DNA of 64,000 nucleotides, taken from Agapanthus africanus (Eukaryota; Streptophyta; Magnoliopsida; Asparagales; Amaryllidaceae). The notes beneath the pieces are model-generated. The model worked only from the letters and a program-made list of their open reading frames with translations. It ran no database searches and had not been told where the DNA came from. The translations under genes and the position numbers were made by a program. The stretch is taken from contig JASDDO010000026.1 of the NCBI GenBank assembly GCA_030015575.1, forward strand, positions 447,679,096-447,743,095, given 5' to 3'. Below are positions 24,657-36,100 of the stretch, one piece after another. Each line of letters begins with the position of its first letter. Position 1 is the first letter of the stretch.

Positions 24657-24677
24657 AATTTCTTTAAGGGTAAAGAT
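24657..24677 (+). other. gypsy-1 polypurine tract region
   Basis: AATTTCTTTAAGGGTAAAGAT just before the 3' LTR, a somewhat eroded version of the purine tract typical of plant chromoviruses. Confidence 0.7.
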
Positions 24678-27369
24678 TGTAACACCTTAGGATGTGATTA
24701 GTGGCTAATTATACTTTAATATATGGTTTATAATAAAAAGTTTACCAAAACGATTTTCAAATATTTTATCAAAATTAATGAATATTTTATTAGAATTTAT
24801 TTAGGCTTGCACACACATGTGCATGTAAACTAGGGTTAAATTGGGGTTAGACCATAATTAGCAACCATGGTGGACTAACCATTTTGTTAAGCTAATTTGA
24901 TTTTTATTAAGTGTTTGGTTATTTATTTGTTGTGGAAATGATTTGAATTGTGCTTGACTTTGAGAGAGAGGGTGTGGGCATCATGGCTTGAGCCATGCTC
25001 ACATTTAATGAGGAGAGAGAGTGGGGGTTGACTAGCTTAGAATCTCGTTTCTTTTTCTTCTGCCTCACATTTTCTCACATCTCTCTCACTCTCACTCACA
25101 CACACAACACCAATAGCAGCAGCAGCAGAATCCTCAGCAGCAGCTGCAACCAGCAACAACAACAACAACTCCAAGTAGCAACAGCAGCAGCACCAACAAC
25201 ATCAGCACAGCAGCACCAGCAGCATCAGCATAGCAGCAGCAGCTCCAGGCGGCAACATCAGTAGTAAGCAGCACCAGCAGTACCACCACATCTTCTTCTC
25301 CTCCTCCTTTTCCTTGCACTAAGGGTCAAGTGAGGTAAAAGTTCTGAGCCCAACTTTTTTGTTGCTAAACTTATGTGTTAATTAGCATCAGTTAGTGTTA
25401 AATATGAGATTTAGTGCTAGAAATGGTGATTTGTGTGGAGTTTTGGCCAAGTGATGATTTTGACGGTTAGCCTAGCTTAACTAAGTGTTGTTAGGGCCGC
25501 GAAAACCAAGTCTTGCACCAAATTTCACTAAAATACCATAGGGTTTCATTTAGTGCAAAATTTAACGTGTTTAAGTAAATTTTTATCTTTCTGTAATCTG
25601 CTGTTTACCCTTATTCAGACAAAATCTGGGATAACTGGAGCATGCACACTAGACCTAGACCATACACACGAAGCACGAGCCCCAAATTCCCAACCTGGGC
25701 CACCGAAATATTCGTTCTGGACGCAATTTGCGGCCAGATGGGGGATCTGGGTGTTTGGGTTTGTTGTGTTCATGTCTGCTATATTTTTAAGGCCTGTGGT
25801 ACATGCAACTTTTTAAGTTTTCACCCGAGTCAAAATCTGGAGCGATATACCGTTTTTCCTATACGTTTAGCTTGCGCGACACGTGAGATATGTGAGTGGG
25901 TTTAGTGTTTGCTACATGTCACGATGTGTCGGGGTAGTTTCAGACACGTATACACACGTTTCAGCGTGTCGGACACATGCGTGTTTAGTTCGCGACCTGA
26001 GATTCTCGTTTGATTTCGATATCGCGTTTTGTAGGGTTTTTGCTTATATGGATTCTTTGTGTAAATTCTAGGTTTGCAGGCGGGTACGTCGGACGCCACA
26101 AAGAAGGGGAAACAACTGGTCGGCTACGCTTAGCACGAGACCAGGTGAGTAGATTTGGCATCTACGGGGAAATCGCCCGTATGGCGTTAAGCGTCACGGC
26201 GTGGAAGGATATTTTAGTCGTATGTACTATTGTATCATATTATCTTTTGTTGCATATAGAATGGTAGATATATGACACTGAACTTTCACTAACGGTTCAA
26301 GCTGCACGAGCACTATTTGTATATTACACTCACACCGTTAGTGATTGCCATGACACTTGCACTATAGGATTGCTACGAATCATAAATCGTTTTGATTACC
26401 GCATAATTGATGATTAGACATGACTTTGACACATATTGGCATATATTCACATTGATGCACACATACATGATATACCTATATTGCGCACATTCATATTGAT
26501 AAATCTACACTTGTGCTCACATAACTTGTATATCCATATTAGTGCACATATACATTGCTACACTCATATTAGCGTATATATCCATTTGCACATCCATACC
26601 TATATATATATACATTTGTTACATACATGGATGATATTTACTTGATTTAAAAATAGGGACTGCATGAGATATTTTCAAAACTGGATCCTTTTTTAAAGAG
26701 CGGTTTTCCCTTTTTACTCTTAGTGTCATACGACACATTGCATGGATTTACGCATTGAGTTTGGATTTATGTGATTTCTGGATTTGAGAACCGTGGTATT
26801 ATTTTAAGAAAATACGCACTGTTTAAAAACCCGTTTTCTCTTGATAGGATATTTCAGTGCGTCCACCATGCATTTTCTCGGTTCTGAGACGTGTGACATG
26901 TGAACCGGAATCGAGGAGCTGGATGAGGCCGAATGCGGGTACATGGTGGACCCGGTATGATACCCGGGGCGAGGACGGACATGTCGTGCAGTAGGCGATG
27001 ATCCTGGTAAAGGGACTACTACCTGCCGGTGATTGGTTGGACCTGGCGGTTATCCGGAGGATACTGACCTGAGTAGAGAGATGGATACGGGATAAGCCGT
27101 ACTGCCGAGGCCGAAGGCCGATTCCGCAAACGAAGCCCGTGGGCCAATCCGGACTGACGGAGTCCGATACTTGAGGATTTGCGTGTCGATGCTGGGCACG
27201 ATGATTTCATGATATTTTCGAGTTCCGATGTTGGGCACTCAAGATTCAAAGATTTACAGGATTTGAGGGCCGATGACGGTGTCGGCGCCTGAGTTGTTAC
27301 TGGGATTTGGGTGCATTGATGGACACCGATTATTTTTTCCTTGTTGATATTCCGTGTAGATGATATTTT
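24678..27369 (+). repeat. gypsy-1 3' LTR, first segment
   Basis: Begins TGTAACACCTTAGG and parallels the 5' LTR with a few differences per 100 bases by eye, up to GATGATATTTT. It is interrupted there by LARD-2 and continues at 57823. Confidence 0.93.
27365..27369. repeat. Target-site duplication of LARD-2, left copy (ATTTT)
   Basis: ATTTT before the LARD-2 LTR recurs at 57818-57822. The uninterrupted gypsy-1 5' LTR reads GATATTTTATCCC at the same place. Confidence 0.92.
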
Positions 27370-29087
27370 TGTAAGTGCACGGTAGCGCCCCGGCCATCTG
27401 TCCGAGGCCAAAATGCGGAAAACAAAACTTTTCTTTAAACTATAAACCGGCGCTACCGCGGACAATAAAACCCGGATCGGACCATTAACCTACTACTAGC
27501 TAACAAAAGAAAGGGTAGAGAGCTCTACCAAGCAATCCGTGTCCTTCGGTCTTCGGCCACCATCCCGATCATCTCGCGGAATCTCCGATCTCGATCTCCT
27601 CGTCGAAAGGGCACCACATCACTGAGTCTTTTTACGGGCTCCTACCTCTGGACTGAGGCAACTCGGACACGAAGTTGGGAAGCCGACGTGTCCAAGGTTG
27701 CTGTAGACTGAGTGTAGAAAACTTTTGTCTCATAGGGTTAGTGAGGTTGCCATTTGGAAGTTGAGGAATCAACTATAGAGTGGTGCTATGGAATTTTTGA
27801 TGCAAGAAAAATGAGAGTGAATATTTTCCCACACACAAAAATGAATCACCCCCTCCAATAAGTGGCCGGCCATGTATATGTGAAATGGGAGAGAGGGAGT
27901 GGATCAATAATGCAAGAAGGAATGATGAGTGATGATGAGAAAATAATGATCACAACAAAGTCTCCTCCTCATCAACCATCTCATCAAGCAATGATAAACA
28001 AAAAGAAGTCAAAGGACGGTGGAACCATAATGAAACAACTACTTACAAAAACCACCCTCCACTTTGCTAATTTGTACATTTGCAAATAACCCCCTCCACA
28101 CCAATTTTCAGCCAAAGAAAGATAGAAAGGAAAATGGCCGAAACGAAATACAAACTGGCAACTTCAAAAAGTGATCCGATACTAAATTACAGGAAAACCC
28201 CGCGACTGTATATACATACCCGCATTTGTATTTCGACCGAATACAATGCAATGAGACAAAATCTACACTGTACAATACTAGGATCCGGCTTAAACCAAAG
28301 CCCGCTAGTATTATCCGTCCGATCATGATCCGTGCAATTCCTCACGTACATGATCGAACCCTGCCATATATCCATACGGCCTCTACAGCGTTTCGCCCGA
28401 AACTTGAGAAACTGTCTGTGGGCGACTCTAAAGACTCGTCAATACTTTCGCTGTGGATTTAACCACTAGCACGTCAGAGATATTAGCCATACGTAACGGG
28501 CTAACAGGTATTGACCAAAAGGGAAGTCGATGAGCGAACTCATCCTAACACCCTACTGAGCCTGTCAGTGACAATATCCGTACAGTCCGGTCCGTTTGTC
28601 TATAAGCATCGCATGGCGGGCCCAGGGGGTTGGTAAAAGTCAGACCACCAAAAGCGGTACAAGTTGTGTCGGAGTGTAGCCCAGAACACCCTGAGATACT
28701 ACTAGAATACCTACCAGTAAATCTCCTGCCTTGGCCAAGGACTTCGTGTAATGGCTCTCCTAGACACAGCGCGACCTCACCCCCAATAACGGGAGAGACG
28801 AACCCGTGCAGATCCGCTCACTGCCTCCATGTGGCTCGGGACTGTACCCAACTAAAACCTGTTTGCACGACTCCATTGAGCCGTGGTAGGGTAGTAATCA
28901 AAGTACAGTGGGAACTCACACGAGAAAAATGACGATCTCAAGTCGATGAACTAACCTGTACACATGTCACCATGGAACTGCTATCTGACGTCAGGTATAA
29001 GACCAACTAGCATGTTCCCGGCGAGTCCTGTCCGGTGTACTCATAACCCAATGAGCACCTGCATACATCTTAGGTGAACCAATTGAC
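27370..29087 (-). repeat. LARD-2 3' LTR, first segment
   Basis: TGTAAGTGCACGGTAGCGCC to GTGAACCAATTGAC, interrupted by copia-3. About 3 differences per 100 bases from the right LTR over the first 180 bases compared by eye. Confidence 0.92.
29084..29087. repeat. copia-3 target-site duplication, left copy (TGAC)
   Basis: TGAC recurs at 39226-39229. Only four bases match with certainty: the fifth base out is T on the left and G on the right. All other duplications found on both sides of an element here are five bases. Confidence 0.75.
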
Positions 29088-31159
29088 TGTTAGTGTATAT
29101 GCCCTAGAGGCCATTACTGTATCATACTAGTTTGTATATTACTTAATGGATGCTTGGGATATTCACCTTGTATATACAATCTTGCTCAAAATAGTAGTAT
29201 GCTACTTGGTTTGTTTCTACTTCAATGTGTACTTGTGTTTATTTCAGTATATCACTTATACGCATTAGTGGAGCCCTTAGGATCTTTGCTTGATTACCAG
29301 CGTTGTGATGGCAGTCACACTAGTGGGGGCTGGGTAATCTATAAGCACATCCTTATACAGGTCCCTAGTCGCAGGACTATCGAGACAGGGCATCGATACT
29401 CCGGAGTAGACTAGCGTATGCGCTTCTCATCCCAGGGTGGGAGATGGTCTGTCCCACAGCCATCAGTACGTCGTACTGGAGATAGTATACGGGTGCTCGT
29501 TGGGTTACGAGTACACTGGACAGGACTCGTCGGGAACTGACAGGTTGGTATTATACCTATCGTCAGTTATCAGTTCCCAGGTGACATGAGTACAGCTTAG
29601 TCCGCTGACTTGACACTGGCACTTCGCCTCAAGTGTGTTCCCACTGCACTTTGATCACTACCCTACCACGGCTCAAAGGAGTCGTGCAAACGGGTGGTGG
29701 TTGGGTGCAGTCCCGAAGCACTTGGAGGCAGTGACGGTTAGACAGGATTCGTCTCCCCCGGTATTGGGGGTTGACATCGCGCTGTGTCTAGGAGAGCCAT
29801 TACACGAGTAGTCCCTGGCCAGGGCAAACGAGATATACTGGTAGGTTTCCAGTGTTATCTCAGGGTGTTTTGGGCTTCACTCCGGCACGACTTGTACCGC
29901 TATTGGGGGACTGACGATTACCACCCCCTAGGCCCGCCATGCGATGTATCAGACGAACAGACCGGACTGTACGGAGACTGTCACATTCAGACTTAGTAGG
30001 AGTTCAGATGGGGTTTCACCTCGTCAGCCTTCTTGTCGGCATCTACCTGGGGACCGTTACGCACAGCTAGTGCCGCTTGCGGTCTGTGGTTAAACCCACT
30101 GCCAGCGTAGTGTCGAGTCTTTAGAGTCCCACACAGAGGGTATTCGCCTCTGGGCAAAACAGAGTAGAGGTCGCATGGTTTTGCGACAGGGTTCGTTCTC
30201 ATCCGCGCACTTGTGCACGTTTGGAGTCCGGACGGATTATACTGGCAGGCTCTGGTTTGAGCCAGATACTGGTATGTGTTTTGGGGTTGCTTTTATATCT
30301 TGGTATTCTTGTTTTTCGGAACGAGAATGCAGGTGTGTATGCACAGTTGATTGAGGAGGAGAATGAGGTTTTTCATTAGGGTTTCGGAACGGGTGCGTAT
30401 GCACAGTTGACAGTCTTTATTTTCCAAACCCTAATGGATTTATTTATTATCTATTAATAATAATAATTAAATGAGAATTATGTTATGGTTGTTCTTTGTT
30501 GACTTGTTGACCTTGGTTGACTTGTTGACCATTGACCACTTTCATGCCTTCAAAAGTCTTCCTTGATTTATGCTTACATTTTTAAATGAAGCATGGTTGT
30601 GGTCATTCCAAACACTACCATCAACTATTCTCATTTTCAATTATTATCATTTAGATAATATTATTCTTTTGCATTATGGTTGCAAGAAGAGAAAATAATA
30701 GCTCATTCTATCATTCTCATTCTCTCTCCTCTCTTCATCTTCTTCTTCCTCTAGTAAAGAGAAACCCTCTCATGAGTTGAGAATCCTTCTCTTTAAAAAG
30801 AAAAGCAAACCCTAGTCACTCTCTACTCACCCTAGGATCAAAGGATTAGCAAGCCGGAGATTCTAGTTCACTCCAAGTCCGAGAAAGAGCCCAAGGTTGA
30901 ACCCTCGAGGTGGATCCATCTTCGACGGAAGAAGGCGACAAAAGAGAACCATCAACCTCTACAAGATTTCAAGAAGAAGGAGTTCAAGTTTAGGTATAAC
31001 CCTCATCCGAGTAGCTAACTCCTTTTAGCGTATTTGCTAGTTTAGTTTAGACACGATCCCGACCTTGTTTAGTCCATGTTGCTTCTTGCACTAAAAATTT
31101 GATTTTTATACCGTTTCCGCCTCCCCGTAAGAACCGGGGGTCGCAATATGGACTTAAAG
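29088..31159 (+). repeat. copia-3 5' LTR
   Basis: Starts TGTTAGTGTATATGCCC and ends GGACTTAAAG directly against the primer site, without the usual CA. Its opening matches the outer end of the copia-4 LTR. It shares blocks such as CTACCCTACCACGGCTCAAA (29659-29678) with the LARD LTRs. A W-box cluster lies at 30499-30537 and a pyrimidine-rich stretch at about 30715-30755. Confidence 0.95.
30499..30537 (+). promoter_or_regulatory. Five W-boxes in copia-3 5' LTR
   Basis: TTGACT at 30499 and 30517 and TTGACC at 30507, 30525 and 30532, all in the same orientation within 39 bases and 7 to 10 bases apart. WRKY transcription factors bind TTGAC(C/T), and clusters are typical of defence- and wound-responsive promoters. 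The same cluster is at 38565-38603 in the 3' LTR. Control by WRKY factors is inferred. Confidence 0.6.
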
Positions 31160-31172
31160 TGGTATCAGAGCC
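31160..31172 (+). other. copia-3 primer binding site (tRNA-Met)
   Basis: TGGTATCAGAGCC, a perfect complement of the initiator tRNA-Met 3' end, with no spacer from the LTR. Confidence 0.95.
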
Positions 31173-31367
31173 TAACTAAACTTAAACTAGCTAGGTAGTA
31201 AAGTGTAACGAAGTTCGGAACCGAAAAAAATCACAAAACCGGAAAACTACAAAAACTGAGTTTCTGTTGAAATTTTTTCTGGTCAAAATGAAAAACTTTA
31301 TACTCCTAAATTCATCTCAGGGTTTTGTTAGAACACCCATGAAAAACGATTCACCAATTCGTCTAAG

Positions 31368-31419
31368 CCGCCGCGCTTCCGCCGCGTGACCCTTCTTGGC
31401 CGCCGCGGAAGAGCCGCGG
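31368..31419. repeat. copia-3 GC-rich hairpin downstream of primer site
   Basis: Arms around 31368-31386 (CCGCCGCGCTTCCGCCGCG) and 31401-31419 (CGCCGCGGAAGAGCCGCGG), complementary at about 16 of 19 positions. It starts about 208 nt after the primer site, the same distance as in LARD-1 and LARD-2. Confidence 0.7.
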
Positions 31420-32477
31420 TTTGTTGTCTTTAGTGCGTCGTGTTTCGTGCAGTGTGTGTCTGTGTTGGTTTTGGGATTTTTAAAATATATTATATGTACC
31501 CAGATTTTCCAGAAAAGAAATTTCCTTTTGGGGTCCTATAATTCCGTATTTTTTTTCCGAACTTCACTACACTTTGACTATGATGGTTATATCTGTGATG
31601 TTTGCTTGTATTGAACGTCGGCTAATCGCTATAAGACGATTAGTCGGGGTTATACAAGATCTGTAATGTGCTGGAATGTGTATATAAATATGTTGGATTG
31701 TCGCGGGTGAATAGCCGGGGGTTGTGAGACGAGAGTTTTCTTTTCTTGCAATTCATTGTAAATGTAAATTGATGTAATTATATTATTTGTTTGGCCGCAC
31801 AACCGGGTCGGGGTTGTAGCCGTCATTGTATAATTCTTTTTACTGTTTTTGCTCCTAGGATAGACCCATGGAGGGGTGCACAAACTACCGAGGACTTGGC
31901 GGGTAGTTTGCCGCACCCGTAGGGGTCTTGGGTGGGGGTTTGGCTATTCACCGCGACCGTGTTATCTGTTTTTTGTTACAGGCTCGTACAAATTACAGAT
32001 TGCTAGTATATCCAATGTATTTATCTGTGATCTGAAATGTCTATCATTGCTTTCTATTTAGGCGTTGCTTATGTTTTACAGACGCGCTAGCCCAGCCCCC
32101 GCTCTGTCGTTAGTTAAGTAACCTAACGGGTAATGACGGGGCCCCGTGGCGAATGCGAATGGCATAAGCGTACGTCATATTTTGGTTGTTTTCTGCAATG
32201 GTAGGATTAAATGATGGGACGCATTAAAAGTACTAATGCAAGAATATCACGCATTAAAAGAACTAATGCAAGATAATAAACCAAGTTTAAGTCGATGGAA
32301 CACTTTCGAAAAACCACTCGGTTCTTTTCAAAACTAACTTTTAAATGCGGAGCTTGAGCCACTCCTTCTAAAAGCTATCTCGTTCCATCGATTATATCAA
32401 GTTCACTACGTTCACGGTTTCGCCAAAACCATCCGTAGCCCTCCATCATTTCAGTTAAATATTCGGTAGTATTCAAG

Positions 32478-32690
32478 CTATGTATTTTGACCTCACGCCA
32501 AGGCATAGTGATTGGTAGCTGCCGGATATTTATCTGTTGCATAGATAGAATGCGTTGGTTTGAGACAGTCGTACTGCCATTTTGGCCTACGTCAAGGGTA
32601 TGTACGGGTGGATTCAAATTAACCTGGATAATGATGGGACGAACTTGACATGTGACTTATGACATTTTGACCTCACGCCAAGGTCATAAG
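32478..32690 (+). repeat. copia-3 three-hairpin leader array
   Basis: Cores TTTTGACCTCACGCCAAGG at 32485-32503 and 32665-32683 are identical. The middle copy TTTTGGCCTACGTCAAGG (32580-32597) differs and equals the LARD-1 core read on the other strand. Arms: CTATG/CATAG, CGTAC/GTACG and CTTATGAC/GTCATAAG respectively, with outer arms GGTT-TGA and TCAAATTAACC around the middle copy. Confidence 0.85.
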
Positions 32691-32854
32691 AGCATGGGGC
32701 AAAAATCCACATCGGGAGTTTCATAAGTACTGAAACTTGCTAGATTTGCATACCATTTGGAGTGTGATGATTATGGTAGGATTCCTTCATTTTCGTCACG
32801 CGATGATATTTGGATCCCGATCCTACTGTGAGTATATGCTACTCCTCGGGAAAT

Positions 32855-33010
32855 TTCTCACTTAACGATCAATGCTATAAACCTAGTAGGTGCCTAGAAA
32901 GGTGTTAGCGGGGTTACGCCCCCAGGGAAAAGAGGTTCTTTAATTAAGGAACTTCGCGAAAGCGTTGGAAAACCTCCCTCGAAGTACCGACACTGGCCTG
33001 GCTGAACGGT
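32855..33010 (+). other. Leader module shared by copia-3 and gypsy-2
   Basis: A block from CTCACTTAACG through CCTAGAAAGGTGTTAGCGG, GGTTCTTTAATTAAGG, CTTCGCGAAAGCG and GGAAAACCTCCC to ACTGGCCTGGCT. It contains a CGC-GAAA-GCG stem with a GNRA-type loop. Gypsy-2 repeats it at about 62567-62722 with 39 of 40 bases identical over the core (32939-32978 against 62657-62696). Confidence 0.85.
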
Positions 33011-33139
33011 TAAGCAAGTATTGTACGGTGGGATTGATCCTGACTAATTCTTCCTTTATGGTTTGAGGAGGGATTCGAGAAACAGTGGGAGCCATCCTGT
33101 TTAGACAAATTAAAAACCACTCTAAACTTGCAAGAGCAT

Positions 33140-33176
33140 CATGCTGAGTGTTTCTTCTTCTCTCTCCTAATTGCAG
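33140..33176 (+). promoter_or_regulatory. Splice-acceptor-like tract before copia-3 gag
   Basis: CATGCTGAGTGTTTCTTC followed by a run of T and C ending CTAATTGCAG, 12 bases before the gag ATG. The same arrangement (CTGAGT, pyrimidine tract, CAG, a few bases, gag start) recurs in copia-1 (CAG at 1330), copia-4 (45539) and both LARDs (10277 and 53415). Splicing is inferred, not shown. Confidence 0.5.
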
Positions 33177-33188
33177 CGACCAATCAAC

Positions 33189-36100
33189 ATGACTGGACTT
33201 AAGTTACTCCTAGATAAAAACAAGCTGACAGGGCCAAACTACAAAGATTGGCTCAGGAATGTCAAGATAGCAATCACTTATGACAAGCTGGGGTATCTTC
33301 TTACCACCAAAGCTCCCCCTGTCCCTGGTCCAACTTCCAGTATCGCGGATAAGGAAATCCGCAAGACTTGGGAGATTGATAGCGCGAAGGCCAAGTGCCT
33401 CCTGCTTGCCTCGATGGACAACGAACATCAGAGGAGGCATGAGAATATGGACATGGAGTCCATATTGCTCCATACAAAAGAACTGTATGGAGAGCAATCA
33501 CGTATCGCAAGATACGAAGCGTCGAAAAAGTTGTTTTCGACAAAGATGGCCGTCGGATCATCAGTAGCCGAGCACGTGCTAAAGATGATCGGCTACATTG
33601 AGGAGCTCGCTGACCTAGGGATCACATTGGAGAGTGAGCTATATACGGATATAGTTCTCCAGTCCCTTCCTTCCACTTACGCCCAGTTTATACTGAACTT
33701 CAACCTACAAGAAAAAGAGGTTGAACTATCAGAGCTCCTCAACATGCTGAGGAGCGCAGAGGACACCCTACAGAAAAGTAGGGATACATCCACTTTGTTT
33801 GTAGGAGGATCATCTTCTTCTAGGTCCAAGGCGAAAGCCAAGGGAAAGAAGAAGAAGGCCCCCGCCAAACCAAGGGGCGGTGTTAGTAAAGTGGATACGA
33901 AGGGAAAAGGTAAAGCAACAAAGATAGCGGGGAAGCTTGTGGATAAGGAAGAATGCTTCTTTTGTCATAAGAAAGGACACTGGAAGAATGATTGCAGGGC
34001 CTGGAAGGCCAGAACACAGGAATTGAAGCAGGTTGCAGCTTCAGCTTCAGGTGTGTATGTTATTGAAAACTGTCTTTCAATAAACTCTACTTCCTGGGTA
34101 TTGGATACCGGATCAGGATCTCATATCTGTAATTCTTTGCAGGCGTTGAGAAACCGTAGGGATTTGAAGGCAGGTGACATGACCCTCAGAGTTGCGAACG
34201 GAGCTAGCATGGATGCTAAAGCCGTGGGGGACTATCACCTGGGAATGTCAGATGGACATGTTTTGGTTTTGCGTAATTGCTTTTTTGTACCCAACGCAAC
34301 TTGTAATATCATTTCTGTATCTTTAGTTTCTAAAGAAGGTTATGAATTTGCGTTTGTAAGTAATGTTGTAAACATTCACCTTAATCAAGTATTGATTGGG
34401 TCAGGTACTCTGAGTAATGGTATATACGTGTTAAACCAACCACAGATTTTCAATGTCCAGAATACACACAAAAGAAAGTCTCCAGAAATAAATCAGACTT
34501 TCTTATGGCATTGTAGATTGGGTCACATCAATGAGAGAAGGTTGAATAAGTTGCATACAGAAGGATATTTGAATGCGTTCGAATATCAATCATATGCCAC
34601 TTGTCAATCTTGTCTCAAAGGAAAGATGACAAAGACTCCGTTTACTGGACATGGAGTAAGAGCGAGCGAGCTCTTGGGACTCGTACACAGTGACGTGTGC
34701 GGTCCAATGTCTACACATGCCAGAAGCGGACATTCTTACTTCATTACTTTTACGGATGACTTCTCAAGGTACGGTTATGTCTTCTTAATGAAACATAAGT
34801 CCGAGGCCTTTGGAAAATTCCAGGAGTATAAGAATGAAGTAGAGAAACAGACCGGCAAAAGTATTAAGATTCTAAGATCGGATCGAGGTGGAGAATACTT
34901 AAGTGCCGAATTCCTGGACTATTTAAAAGAGAACGGAATTCTCTCTCAGCTTACTCCTCCTTACACCCCGCAACATAACGGTGTATCGGAGAGACGGAAC
35001 CGCACCCTATTGGATATGGTGCGGTCCATGATGAGTAACGCTGAGTTACCGCGATCATTCTGGGGGTATGCGCTAGAATCAGCTGCGTACCTTTTGAACC
35101 GAGTTCCGACTAAGACTGTGCCTTCCACACCATATGAAATGTGGAGTGGGAAGAAACCCTATCTTCAATATCTGAAGGTCTGGGGATGTCCGGCTTTTGT
35201 CAAAAAGCAGCATGCGGACAAGCTCGAGGCACGCTCAGTACTGTGCAAGTTTGTGGGATACCCAAAGAACACCAGGGGGTATCTTTTCTACTACGCAGAG
35301 GAACAAAAAGTCCTTGTTTCTCGTAATGCCCACTTTCTAGAACACCAGTTCTTGGAAAAGGAGATTAGTGGGAGCGCAGTAGAACTGGAAGAAATTCCAG
35401 AACCACAGACTATTACTGAAAGGTTAGTGGAACCAGAGGGTTCAACAGAACAGGACATTCCTACGCCGCTCCGCAGGAGTAGTAGGCAGTCTCATCCGCC
35501 CGAGAGATACTACGGTTTTCTCATAGACGGGGATAGAGAGGATTGCATCATAGATTATGATGAGCCTACTAGCTTCCAGCAGGCCGTTCAGAGCGTTGAC
35601 TCAGTGAAATGGCTGGATGCAATGCGGACCGAAATGGAGTCCATGTACACCAACAAAGTATGGACGTTGGACATTGCTCCAGACGGGGTAAAACCCGTAG
35701 GATGCAAGTGGATCTTCAAAAGGAAGATTGGTGTAGATGGACAGGTTGAGACCTATAAAGCTAGGCTGGTAGCAAAGGGTTTTCGTCAAAGACCTGGCTT
35801 GGACTACGACGAAACCTTTTCTCCGGTAGCCATGCTGAAATCCATTCGGATCCTTCTTGCCATTGCTGCCTTCCACGATTATGAGATCTGGCAAATGGAC
35901 GTAAAGACAGCTTTTCTAAATGGAAATTTAGAGGAGTGTGTCTATATGGATCAGCCAGAGGGTTTCATTCAGAGTGGGAGCAGCGGAAAGGTGTGCAAGT
36001 TGCTTAAGTCCATCTATGGACTAAAGCAGGCATCGCGGAGTTGGAACATCTGTTTTGATGAGACAGTCAAAGAATTTGGCTTTATCAAAAATCCAGATGA

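Larger units (their letters stand above)
16059..27369 (+). mobile_element. gypsy-1: Ty3/gypsy chromovirus (Tekay/Del-like), main part
   Basis: Plus-strand element with 3.6-kb LTRs, tRNA-Met-type primer site, gag-pol in the order Gag-protease-RT-RNase H-integrase, and a chromodomain-like C-terminus, which suggests the Tekay/Del branch of plant chromoviruses. Its 3' LTR is split by LARD-2 at 27369 and ends at 58770. Removing LARD-2 gives LTRs of 3634 and about 3640 bp. All coding sequence is broken by stops. Confidence 0.93.
31173..33188 (+). other. copia-3 leader
   Basis: 2-kb non-coding leader. In order: GC-rich hairpin (about 31368-31419), a GGGGTGC/CCGCACCC-type stretch near 31873-31925, CGTTAG/CTAACG hairpin (32108-32128), three-hairpin array (32478-32690), a module shared with gypsy-2 (about 32855-33010), and a pyrimidine tract ending TTGCAG at 33176. 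Short ATG frames are not conserved among relatives. Confidence 0.8.

Noticed and set aside
24995-25264. 89-residue frame with poly-Gln and poly-Ser runs in the gypsy-1 3' LTR, and a Leu/Val-rich frame opposite
   Set aside because: Both arise from the CAG microsatellite. The 5' LTR copy does not keep the frame.
29154-29414. 86-residue frame with a hydrophobic segment, present in both copia-3 LTRs (again at 37220-37480)
   Set aside because: The two copies are identical only because the LTRs are. No counterpart was seen in the related LTRs of copia-4 or the LARDs, so there is no sign of selection for a protein.
31396-31614. 72-residue frame in the copia-3 leader as a host-gene exon
   Set aside because: It starts in the GC-rich hairpin, has no relative in the other leaders, and no codon pattern that suggests coding.
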